DNA from: UBA5070 sp035604215
GTDB lineage: Bacteria > Fibrobacterota > Fibrobacteria > UBA5070
Length of the DNA stretch: 33,290 nucleotides
Direction of reading: 5' to 3'
Assembly (NCBI GenBank): GCA_035604215.1
Contig: DATNIW010000080.1
Coordinates: 1-33,290 of the forward strand
This document shows positions 8,786 to 15,221 of the stretch, in pieces (the stretch's first letter is position 1; every line of letters starts with the position of its first letter). Under the pieces are notes generated by a model that saw nothing but the letters and a program-made list of their open reading frames with translations, was not told where the DNA came from and did not search any database. Both the position numbers and the translations under genes were made by a program.

Positions 8786-9280
8786 ATGTTCGATTTCGAC
8801 GCCATCAACGTCTGGGGGGCCGTGGCGGCCGCCCTCGCGATGTTCGCCCTGGGCGGACTCTGGTTCTCGCCGGTTCTGTTCGGGAAGGCTTGGGCCCGGA
8901 GCATCAAGTCCTCGCCCAAGGAACTCGGCTCGCCGGCCGTGGCGTTCGCCTTGTTCCTCCTCACCGCGACCGGCATCGCCTTCCTGGTGGCCCTCCTCTT
9001 CTCGGGGGCGGGCATGGACACCACCGCGCGCGGCTTCCTGGGAGGGATCGTGCTCTCCGGACTCTTCTTCCTGGTCTCGCTCGGCGACGCCGGATTCACC
9101 GGCCACCTCCGGGCCAGATGGTGGTGGATCCAGGCGGTCTACCGGATCGTCGGAACACTCCTCCTGTGCACCATCGTCGGGGCCTCCGCGCCCACCAGTC
9201 CCTCGCGGCAAGTCCAGAAATCCGTTGACGAGGCGGGAAAGACGGTGGACCAGGGCCTGAAGGACCTGGGGGTGAAGTAG
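8786..9280 (+). CDS. DUF1761-type integral membrane protein
   Basis: A 164-aa protein starting at ATG 8786, with a GGAAGGA ribosome-binding site about 6 bases upstream. It has four hydrophobic spans at roughly residues 9-30, 48-70, 82-100 and 113-130. The start NVWGAVAAALAMFALGGLWFSPVLFGKAW carries the DUF1761 pattern (a first helix ending in G-x-x-W-F-S/Y-P-x-L-F-G-x-x-W). The last 35 residues are a soluble amphipathic tail (SVDEAGKTVDQGLKDLGVK). The biochemical role of the family is unknown. It follows the HRDC gene by 65 bp on the same strand and may have its own promoter in the gap. Confidence 0.8.
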   Translation: MFDFDAINVWGAVAAALAMFALGGLWFSPVLFGKAWARSIKSSPKELGSPAVAFALFLLTATGIAFLVALLFSGAGMDTTARGFLGGIVLSGLFFLVSLGDAGFTGHLRARWWWIQAVYRIVGTLLLCTIVGASAPTSPSRQVQKSVDEAGKTVDQGLKDLGVK

Positions 9281-9287
9281 CGGGTCT

Positions 9288-9300
9288 GACGGAATCCGTC
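9288..9300. repeat. 13-bp palindrome GACGGAATCCGTC between convergent genes
   Basis: A perfect 6-1-6 inverted repeat between the stop codons of the DUF1761 gene and the holin gene. A further GACGGA half-site follows at 9307-9312, so TCCGTC (9295-9300) can alternatively pair with it across a 6-base loop. The same W-centred palindrome occurs again at 24960-24972, 12036-12048 and 13663-13675. There is no T-run, so it is a weak candidate as an intrinsic terminator. It may be a dispersed genomic motif. Confidence 0.5.
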
Positions 9301-9317
9301 CACCAGGACGGAGGGGG

Positions 9318-9776
9318 TCATTTCCCGGGATTCCCGATCACCTTGGTGTCGGTCCCGTTGAGCTTGTCGAAGGACCGCATCCCGCCCAGGCCGAGCATCC
9401 CCAGCAGGACCTCCCCCGTCGTGGTCGTGTCGATCACCGGGAATTCCCCCTTGTAGCCGAATCCGACCTTCGAGACGAACCGGATCAGAGGCTCGACGAT
9501 CGCGACGTAGGCCAGACCGAACGCGCAGATCCAGCCGACGAACGGGCGCCACCCGCTGACGAACAGCGAGGGATTGGTCGCTTCGGCCTTGTCGACGTCG
9601 GTCTGGGCTTCGTCGGACTTCTGGCCCAGCTTCGCCGCCTCCAGCTCGAACGCCTGCTGGGCCTTCAGCATCTCCACGGACTTCTCGCGCGCGTCGACGT
9701 CCCCACCGGACGATTCCAGGGACCGGACCACGGCGTCCACCGCATCGCCTCCCAGGAGGGAATCCAACCAGTTCAT
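9318..9776 (-). CDS. Phage/GTA-type 3TM holin (PF11351-like)
   Basis: A 152-aa protein with ATG 9776 overlapping the muramidase stop (ATGA). It has a helical N-terminal half (residues 1-67, likely coiled coil, KSVEMLKAQQAFELEAAKLG) and then the family signature: SGWRPFVGWICAFGLAYVA (74-92), a PLIRF segment, and near the C-terminus LLGMLGLGGMRSFDKLNGT. This W-R-P-x-x-G-W plus G-M-L-G-L-G-G-x-R-x-x-x-K architecture is that of the 'holin of 3TMs' family known from Rhodobacter-type gene-transfer-agent release. Holins form membrane lesions that let the muramidase reach peptidoglycan. No other phage gene is nearby, so it may be a domesticated release module. Confidence 0.85.
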   Translation of the reverse strand: MNWLDSLLGGDAVDAVVRSLESSGGDVDAREKSVEMLKAQQAFELEAAKLGQKSDEAQTDVDKAEATNPSLFVSGWRPFVGWICAFGLAYVAIVEPLIRFVSKVGFGYKGEFPVIDTTTTGEVLLGMLGLGGMRSFDKLNGTDTKVIGNPGK

Positions 9777-10261
9777 GCCGCCGCCCCCAGTGCGCGGTTG
9801 ATCCATCCCAGGAGGAACTTGGATTGGCTCCCGTCCTTGTTGCAGATGCCCGCGTACCTCGCCACCTTCGAGATGGTGTAGGCCGCCAGGAAAAGACGCT
9901 CCTCCATCCCGTTGATGGCGGCGATCGATTCGTTCCCGATCACCCCGTTCACCGGAACCGACCCCGCGCAGAGCTGGGCGAGCCTGCCGGCGGTCCGCAC
10001 GCCCATGTTCACGGCGGTGTCGAAGATGTTCTCCGCGACCGCCTGGGAAAGGATGGCGTCGCCCTGCACGACGTCCCAATAGTCCCGTTCGTAGAGGTCG
10101 CGCGCCCGCTGTTCGGTGAGGTTGCGGATGTCCTCGTTCGGGTAGGCGCGCTGGGAGATGCCGAACTTGGTCGCTCCTCCGCCGTCCCCTCCGACCTCGG
10201 TGTACTTCGCGCCGCCTTCCCTGGCCAAGGTCTTCGCTATGGCCGTTCCGAAATCCGCCAT
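9773..10261 (-). CDS. GH108-type N-acetylmuramidase (endolysin)
   Basis: A 162-aa protein without a signal peptide, so export would depend on the downstream holin. It cleaves the MurNAc-GlcNAc bond of peptidoglycan. The GH108 hallmark is the EGG triplet at residues 15-17 (Glu15 is the expected catalytic acid), followed by the GGATKFGIS element (28-36). A central ANMGVRTAGRLAQLCAG helix and a C-terminal PG_binding_3-like segment (VARYAGICNKDGSQSKFLLGW) follow, with the order and length expected for phage and GTA endolysins. The ATG at 10261 has a GAGGAG site 6 bases upstream. The 4-base overlap with the holin makes a two-gene lysis cassette. It lies 91 bp downstream of the GH5 gene, where an imperfect GTTCCG/CGGAAC hairpin (10284-10308) is visible. 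Confidence 0.88.
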   Translation of the reverse strand: MADFGTAIAKTLAREGGAKYTEVGGDGGGATKFGISQRAYPNEDIRNLTEQRARDLYERDYWDVVQGDAILSQAVAENIFDTAVNMGVRTAGRLAQLCAGSVPVNGVIGNESIAAINGMEERLFLAAYTISKVARYAGICNKDGSQSKFLLGWINRALGAAA

Positions 10262-10352
10262 CCACCGCTCCTCGAGGAAGTTCGTTCCGGCAATTCAGCA
10301 AACGGAACCGGAACCTGTCAAGTGGGGGATCGGGGGATTGCCGGGTCCTCCG

Positions 10353-11393
10353 CTACGGAATGGTCGAATCCCCCGGGGCGGGGTGGAAGTCGGGGTAGGC
10401 CGTGGGGCCGCCTTCCCGGATCCACGACCTGCAGGAATCGCCCATGTCGGAAAGGACCCAGGGGCCGCCCCCGCTCCCGGTCCGCAAAAGCGCCGATTTT
10501 TCCGCCTTGTCCACCCAAGACCACTGCGTCCACGACACTTTCTGCCAAGGATTGTCGTGCAGGAACCGGACGAAGTCGTGGGCGCGCCCCCAGTCGCAGC
10601 GTCCATCCCCGGAGGACTCCGACGCGCTCCACTCGGTCGCGAACACCGGCACCTTCTGGAGGACGCCCTTGAGGTCGTCGGCCATGCCGTGGGAGGCGGC
10701 GTACCCGTGGTAGGTGTACATGATGTTCCGGACGGTGTCGCCCTTCCCGTCCAGCAGCACCAGGGGGTCGGCGGCGGCGAACTTGGTCCAGCGCGACCAT
10801 TCGGGCGTCCCCACCACGACCACCGTTGTGGAGTCGTGCTGGCGGATGACCGAGATCACCTTCGTGGCGTAGGCCTTGATGCTGTCCCACCCCGCCCCGG
10901 TCGGCTCGTTGGAGATCTCGTAGATCACGTGGGGGTCGCCGGCGAAGTAGCGGGCCGTGCGGTCCCAGAACTCCAAGGCCGGATCCAGGTAGGCGTTCGG
11001 ATCGTCCACCACGTGCCAATCGACGATGGCGTAGATGCCTTCGGAGCGCGCCCACGAGACTTCGTTGCGCATGGTGGCGTCCCATGTGGCCGGGGAGTTG
11101 GCGTACTCCATGGCGGGCACCGGAACGCGGATCACCGTGACTCCCATCTCGTGGACCATGTAGGCGATCGCGGACTTCTGGATGTTCTCCTCGTGCCACT
11201 GCGGCCAGAACATGGAGACCCCGCGAAGTTGCAGAGGAACCCCGGCGGAATCCGAGAGCTGCCTGCCCACCACCTTCAGCTTTCCGTGGACGGAAACCAA
11301 CCCGCCGGGAACCGGCGCGGGATCGGAATGGAAGATTCCCCCGCAACCCGCGATCAGGCTGGCGGCCAGGACCCCGAGTGCATACCGCCTCAC
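10353..11393 (-). CDS. GH5 family (GH5_2-like) endoglucanase lipoprotein
   Basis: A 346-aa protein starting at GTG 11393, which overlaps the stop of the 43-aa peptide gene (GTGA). The N-terminus VRRYALGVLAASLIAGC is a lipoprotein signal with the lipobox LIAG-Cys17. The catalytic domain shows LRGVSMFWPQWHEEN (57-70), VIRVPVP, YAIVDWHV (121-128), YEISNEP with acid/base Glu163, MYTYHGYAASHG (225-236), FATEWSASESSGDG with nucleophile Glu254, and WTQWSWVDKAEKSALL. This pattern and length fit subfamily GH5_2 cellulases that hydrolyse internal beta-1,4-glucan bonds. There is no carbohydrate-binding module. As a lipoprotein it is likely held at the outer membrane. Substrate could also be another beta-glucan or mannan. 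Confidence 0.9.
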   Translation of the reverse strand: MRRYALGVLAASLIAGCGGIFHSDPAPVPGGLVSVHGKLKVVGRQLSDSAGVPLQLRGVSMFWPQWHEENIQKSAIAYMVHEMGVTVIRVPVPAMEYANSPATWDATMRNEVSWARSEGIYAIVDWHVVDDPNAYLDPALEFWDRTARYFAGDPHVIYEISNEPTGAGWDSIKAYATKVISVIRQHDSTTVVVVGTPEWSRWTKFAAADPLVLLDGKGDTVRNIMYTYHGYAASHGMADDLKGVLQKVPVFATEWSASESSGDGRCDWGRAHDFVRFLHDNPWQKVSWTQWSWVDKAEKSALLRTGSGGGPWVLSDMGDSCRSWIREGGPTAYPDFHPAPGDSTIP

Positions 11394-11521
11394 CGGTCGT
11401 TCCGCCGCTGCTGCTCCCAGAGAAGCCAGGCGAGAACGCCCAAGGCGATCACGATGAACCAAAACGGCGTCGCGATGATCCACGCGGCACCGATCACGGA
11501 ATGGGCGAGTCCTTCGAACAT
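11390..11521 (-). CDS. 43-residue single-span membrane peptide
   Basis: A small gene with ATG 11521 and TGA at 11390-11392. It encodes MFEGLAHSVIGAAWIIATPF, then WFIVIALGVLAWLLWEQQ and a basic tail RRNDR. There is one long hydrophobic stretch (about residues 9-37), aromatic residues at both interfaces and a positively charged C-terminus, suggesting a bitopic inner-membrane peptide. An AGGTGGG-like site lies upstream. Its TGA is shared with the GTG start of the GH5 lipoprotein (GTGA), the same coupling used throughout this strand, which strongly argues that it is translated. No family was recognised. It might assist membrane handling of the lipoprotein or act with the histidine kinase 34 bp upstream. 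Confidence 0.7.
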   Translation of the reverse strand: MFEGLAHSVIGAAWIIATPFWFIVIALGVLAWLLWEQQRRNDR

Positions 11522-11555
11522 GGGCCCACCTATCTACTCGACCGGGCCGCTGCGG

Positions 11556-13955
11556 TCAACCCGAACGGCCTTTCGCCAACGCGAACAGCACGGTGCGCAT
11601 CAGGTCGTCCGCTCCCACCGGCTTGGAAAGGACGGGACCGGGCCTGTCGTCCCTGGGGTCGCCGATCCACACCACGGGAACGCCGGGGATTTCCAAGGAA
11701 TCCCAGTCGGGATCGTCCAGGTCCACGACCGCGAGATCCACGGGCGCGATCCCCATCGCCACGCCGGCGTCTTCCACGCGGATCGGGGCCAGGACCCGCA
11801 TCCCCTCGCGCTCCAGCATGCCCCTCACGACCTCCCGCTGGATCCTTCCCGTGGCCGCCACGAAGATGGTCGCCGAGGGACGGGTGGCCTTCTCGAGTGC
11901 CTGGAACAGCGTCCGGAAGTCGAAAGGATGTGACAGGACCTTCGCATGGCCTCCTCCCAGCAGGTCGCGCGCGGATGCGGCGACCGCCGGTCCGACGACG
12001 AGCACCGCGGGCCCCGCTCGCGACAGGGCCTTCTCGACGGAATCCGTCACAAGGACGCCGTCGCCTTCCTCCACCCCGGCGGTCTCCAGGAGTTCCCGCA
12101 GGAGTTCCTGCTGGACGGGATCCGAGAGATCCGGTCGGGCACCGCCCCTGACCTCGGGCAATCCGCTGGCGAGCGGCCTCGCGTCCGCCACCGCGAGGGG
12201 AATCCGGAACCGGAATCGGCTGCCCCGCCCCGGAAGGCTCTCCAGCTCGATCGCTCCGCCCATGGCCTGGACCAGGTCCCGCGCGATGGTGAGACCCAGG
12301 CCGGTCCCCCCGAAACGGATGGCGGTTTCCGCGCTGGATTGCTGGAAGGGCTCGAAAACGGCCTCCTGCCTGTGCGGGGGGATCCCGACTCCGGTATCCG
12401 ACACCTCGAATCCGATCCTCGCCGAAAGCCCGGTCTCCCCGGATCCGCCCGCAGGCTCCGCCAGGCGGACGGAAACGACGACCCTTCCCTCGGAGGTGAA
12501 CTTCACCGCGTTCCCCAGGAGGTTGATCAGGATCTGTCGCATCCGACCCGCATCCGCCCTGAGCGTGCGCGGGATCCGCGGATCGCAATGCGCCAGGAGG
12601 TCGACCCCCTTGTCGGCGGCGATGGGAGCGAGGAGCTTGGCGACATCCAGCACGAGTCCCGGAAGATCCACGTCGTCCAGCACGAGTTCGACGTTCCCCT
12701 TTTCCAGGCGGCTGTATTCCAGCACGCCGTTGATGGTGTCCAAAAGCCCCAACGCCGCTCCCCTGGAAAGCTCCAGCGCTTCGGTCTGGTCGGGGTCGAG
12801 CCGCCCCTTCAGGACCTGTTCCGTCAGTCCGATCACTCCGTTGAGAGGCGTCCTGAGTTCGTGGGTGACCGAGGCCAGGAAGTTCGCGCGCGCCTTCGCG
12901 GCGGATTCCGACTTGCCCAGCGCCGCCTGCAGCTCGAGTCTGGATTGTTCCAGCCTGGACACCATGGCGTCGATGCGGCGCGAAAGGTTTCCGATCTCGT
13001 CGCGCCTCGGATCCTCGACGCGCACGTCGGTCGGGCTCGAGTCCCCGATCCGCTCCACCCCTTTGGCGATCCTGGCGATCCTTCGCAGCACCAATCGCTC
13101 CAGGAAGAACAACGCGGCGACGACGGCCACCAGGACGGACAGGGCGAACTGGAACAGGAACCCCCGCGCCGCGTCGATGCCCAGCGTGTGCAACGGCCTG
13201 TCCAGACGGAGATCCATGCTCGCCGAACCGGGACCCAGCAAAGGCAGGGGGACGGACAAGACCAGGCTGTCCCGGGCGGAACGCAACGGCGGCGGGGCGC
13301 GACCCGTGGCCGGGGTGGCGAACGACACGGGCGCCTGGAGGACGCCTCCCAAGGATCGTTCCTCCTCTGCGCCCATGCGGCGGGCCAGGGCGAACCAGCC
13401 ACGGGATGGTCCAGCTCCCGAGGCCGGATACACCTGCTGCAAGGTCGCGAGGTAGAGGACCGGTCCCGCTCGGACCATCCCGGTGCGGACCGGTCTGGAC
13501 GGATCGGCCAACCCTCGCAATGCCCGTTCCAGGGCGGTGTCGGGAGCACCGCCCGGTCCCCTGCCCAAGCCGGCGCGGCGCCGGAGGCCGGTGTCCCAGA
13601 AGAAAAGCTGGTCCTGCCCCATGTTGGAGAGGGTCGAATCCTCGAGGTTGCTCGCCGGAAACGACGGATTCCGTCCCTCCAGCCAGTTGGCTGCGTCGTC
13701 CCAGCGCGCCCAATCCCGGCCCTTGAACTCCAGGTCGGCGCCGCGGTCCTCCACGATGTGGAGCGAGCGCATCCTGGACCTGTCCATCTGCCACGATTCG
13801 AGGACGGAGAACCGGGCAAGCACGCGTTCGACCCCGAACCACCCCGAGGCCATGATCAGGACGGAGACGATCAGGAGGGGCGGACCCAAGGTCCTGGCGC
13901 GCAGGCCCAAGGGATAGGTCCAGCGGGTCCTTCCCGCCGTGCTCGCCGGGCTCAT
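11556..13955 (-). CDS. CHASE4 hybrid-type sensor histidine kinase with two degenerate receiver domains
   Basis: A 799-aa membrane kinase. The first membrane span is at about 22-42. The periplasmic CHASE4-like sensor (60-255) contains EFKGRDWARWDDAANWLEG and ASNLEDSTLSNMGQDQLFFWD. The second span (265-286) is followed by HAMP to about 340. HisKA has ASVTHELRTPLNG with His365. HATPase motifs are NLLGNAVKFT (N482), DTGVGI (520-525) and GGTGLGL (549-555). The remaining 200 residues look like two receiver folds. The first (about 612-690) lacks the acidic pocket. The second (about 694-795) has AATGR where the acidic pair should be, but keeps an Asp-rich strand (VVDLDDPDW) and the SKP lysine (778). 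The ATG overlaps the stop of the response regulator gene (ATGA), so the two are partners. The signal sensed is unknown. Confidence 0.9.
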   Translation of the reverse strand: MSPASTAGRTRWTYPLGLRARTLGPPLLIVSVLIMASGWFGVERVLARFSVLESWQMDRSRMRSLHIVEDRGADLEFKGRDWARWDDAANWLEGRNPSFPASNLEDSTLSNMGQDQLFFWDTGLRRRAGLGRGPGGAPDTALERALRGLADPSRPVRTGMVRAGPVLYLATLQQVYPASGAGPSRGWFALARRMGAEEERSLGGVLQAPVSFATPATGRAPPPLRSARDSLVLSVPLPLLGPGSASMDLRLDRPLHTLGIDAARGFLFQFALSVLVAVVAALFFLERLVLRRIARIAKGVERIGDSSPTDVRVEDPRRDEIGNLSRRIDAMVSRLEQSRLELQAALGKSESAAKARANFLASVTHELRTPLNGVIGLTEQVLKGRLDPDQTEALELSRGAALGLLDTINGVLEYSRLEKGNVELVLDDVDLPGLVLDVAKLLAPIAADKGVDLLAHCDPRIPRTLRADAGRMRQILINLLGNAVKFTSEGRVVVSVRLAEPAGGSGETGLSARIGFEVSDTGVGIPPHRQEAVFEPFQQSSAETAIRFGGTGLGLTIARDLVQAMGGAIELESLPGRGSRFRFRIPLAVADARPLASGLPEVRGGARPDLSDPVQQELLRELLETAGVEEGDGVLVTDSVEKALSRAGPAVLVVGPAVAASARDLLGGGHAKVLSHPFDFRTLFQALEKATRPSATIFVAATGRIQREVVRGMLEREGMRVLAPIRVEDAGVAMGIAPVDLAVVDLDDPDWDSLEIPGVPVVWIGDPRDDRPGPVLSKPVGADDLMRTVLFALAKGRSG

Positions 13956-14701
13956 GCTTCCACAGCGCCCGCCTCCGCCTTCGACAACTTCTCGTGGAGG
14001 CGGTCACGTTTCTCCAGCACCGCCTTCATGGAAGCCAGGGTCGCCTCCAGGACCGCGCGCAAGGAGGGCCAGTCGCAGGTGCCTCGGGAATGCAGGGCCT
14101 TCAGGAACACCGGCAACCTTCCGGCGGCCAGGACCGCTGCGCCTTCGCGCAGGGCGAGCATCGCCTTCACCGCCGGGTGGTCGCCGCCGGACGGATCCCC
14201 GGCTTCCAGGAGCGCCGCCGCCGCCTGCACCTGCGCGTGGAACTCGTCGAACAGCTCCTCGTAGCGGGCCGGGTCCAAGCCGGTCTCCTCCAGCACCTTG
14301 AACTTGGGCTTGAGGCTGCTTTCCGGCCCGCCGGGAAGGTCCCTCATGAACTGCCTGACCTTCGCGACCAGGGCCTCTTCACGCAACGGTTTCACCAGAT
14401 ACCCCAGACCACCGAGCGCCACCACCCGGCGCACGGTGTCGGCATCCGAAAGGCTGGTCATCACCAGAGCGGGAATTTCCTTCCAAGCGGGATTCCGTCC
14501 CATCGTTTCCATGAGTTCCCAGCCGTCCATGTCGGGCATCATGAGGTCGGTGAGGACCAGTTGGATGTCGGACCGGGTCTCGAGCTTCTCCAGGGCCTGC
14601 CTGCCGGTCTTGGCCGAAACCGTCTCCAGACCGTTGGAGTGGAGCATCATCTCCACGGTCTTGAGGCTGATGGTGTTGTCCTCGACGATCAGGATGCTCA
14701 T
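13952..14701 (-). CDS. Response regulator with C-terminal pseudo-Hpt domain
   Basis: A 249-aa cytosolic protein. Residues 1-122 form an intact receiver: acidic pair Glu7/Asp8, phosphoacceptor Asp52 in LTDLMMPDMDG, Thr82 in VMTSLSD and Lys104 in YLVKP. Residues about 140-245 are all-helical and resemble an Hpt four-helix bundle. The segment ALREGAAVLAAGRLPVFLKALH (183-204) aligns with the Hpt phosphosite helix (H-x-L-K-G-x-x-x-x-x-G), but the histidine is replaced, so it should not be phosphorylated. No DNA-binding domain is present, so output is probably by protein-protein contact. It is 4 bp overlapped with its kinase and 52 bp downstream of the thioesterase gene. Confidence 0.85.
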   Translation of the reverse strand: MSILIVEDNTISLKTVEMMLHSNGLETVSAKTGRQALEKLETRSDIQLVLTDLMMPDMDGWELMETMGRNPAWKEIPALVMTSLSDADTVRRVVALGGLGYLVKPLREEALVAKVRQFMRDLPGGPESSLKPKFKVLEETGLDPARYEELFDEFHAQVQAAAALLEAGDPSGGDHPAVKAMLALREGAAVLAAGRLPVFLKALHSRGTCDWPSLRAVLEATLASMKAVLEKRDRLHEKLSKAEAGAVEA

Positions 14702-14753
14702 CCGGGTCTCCCTTCGGTGACCCCCGATCCTACCACCTGCGACGCGTGCGGCG

Positions 14754-15221
14754 CTACCCTCGGACCCTGGCGGCCCGTCTGTCCATGGCCGCGCGGTGGC
14801 GTTCCAGCTCCTGCGGAGTCTCGGGCGAGAGCGGCGGAACGGGCGCGGGCCGGTCGTCATCGCCCAAGGCGACGTAGACCATGTTCGCGGTGTGCACCCG
14901 CTCCAGGGTCCCGGCGATGGGATCTTCCTGTTGGACGTCCACCACGACGTCCAGGGAACTGCGTCCCACCGCGACCACGGAGGCCTCGAACCGGAGGACG
15001 GATCCGGTCGGCACCGGGCGGTGGAAGACCATGCCCTCCACGGCCACGGTGACCACGGGGCGCCGTGCGTGGCGGGTGGCGGCCAGACCACCGGCTTCGT
15101 CCACCAGCTTCATGATCCAGCCTCCGTGGACGTGGCCGAGGTGGTTGGCGTGTTCGGGCATCATGAGCGCGAAGGTCAGGACCCGCGATTCGGACGGAGG
15201 ACGCGGGGTCGCGGGGTTCAC
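14754..15221 (-). CDS. Hotdog-fold acyl-CoA thioesterase (YciA/BACH-like)
   Basis: A 155-aa cytosolic enzyme predicted to hydrolyse acyl-CoA thioesters. The start is GTG 15221, which overlaps the MetXW stop (GTGA). The hotdog signature HANHLGHVHGGWIMKLVDEAG begins near residue 25. It contains the N-x-x-G-x-x-H-G-G motif and the catalytic Asp/Glu on the central helix. ATRHARRPVVTVAVEGMVFHRPVPTGS and the strand VVVDVQQEDP follow as in YciA-type enzymes. A proline/arginine-rich tail of about 30 residues extends the usual domain. Coupling to methionine synthesis genes has no obvious biochemical reason. Confidence 0.87.
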   Translation of the reverse strand: MNPATPRPPSESRVLTFALMMPEHANHLGHVHGGWIMKLVDEAGGLAATRHARRPVVTVAVEGMVFHRPVPTGSVLRFEASVVAVGRSSLDVVVDVQQEDPIAGTLERVHTANMVYVALGDDDRPAPVPPLSPETPQELERHRAAMDRRAARVRG

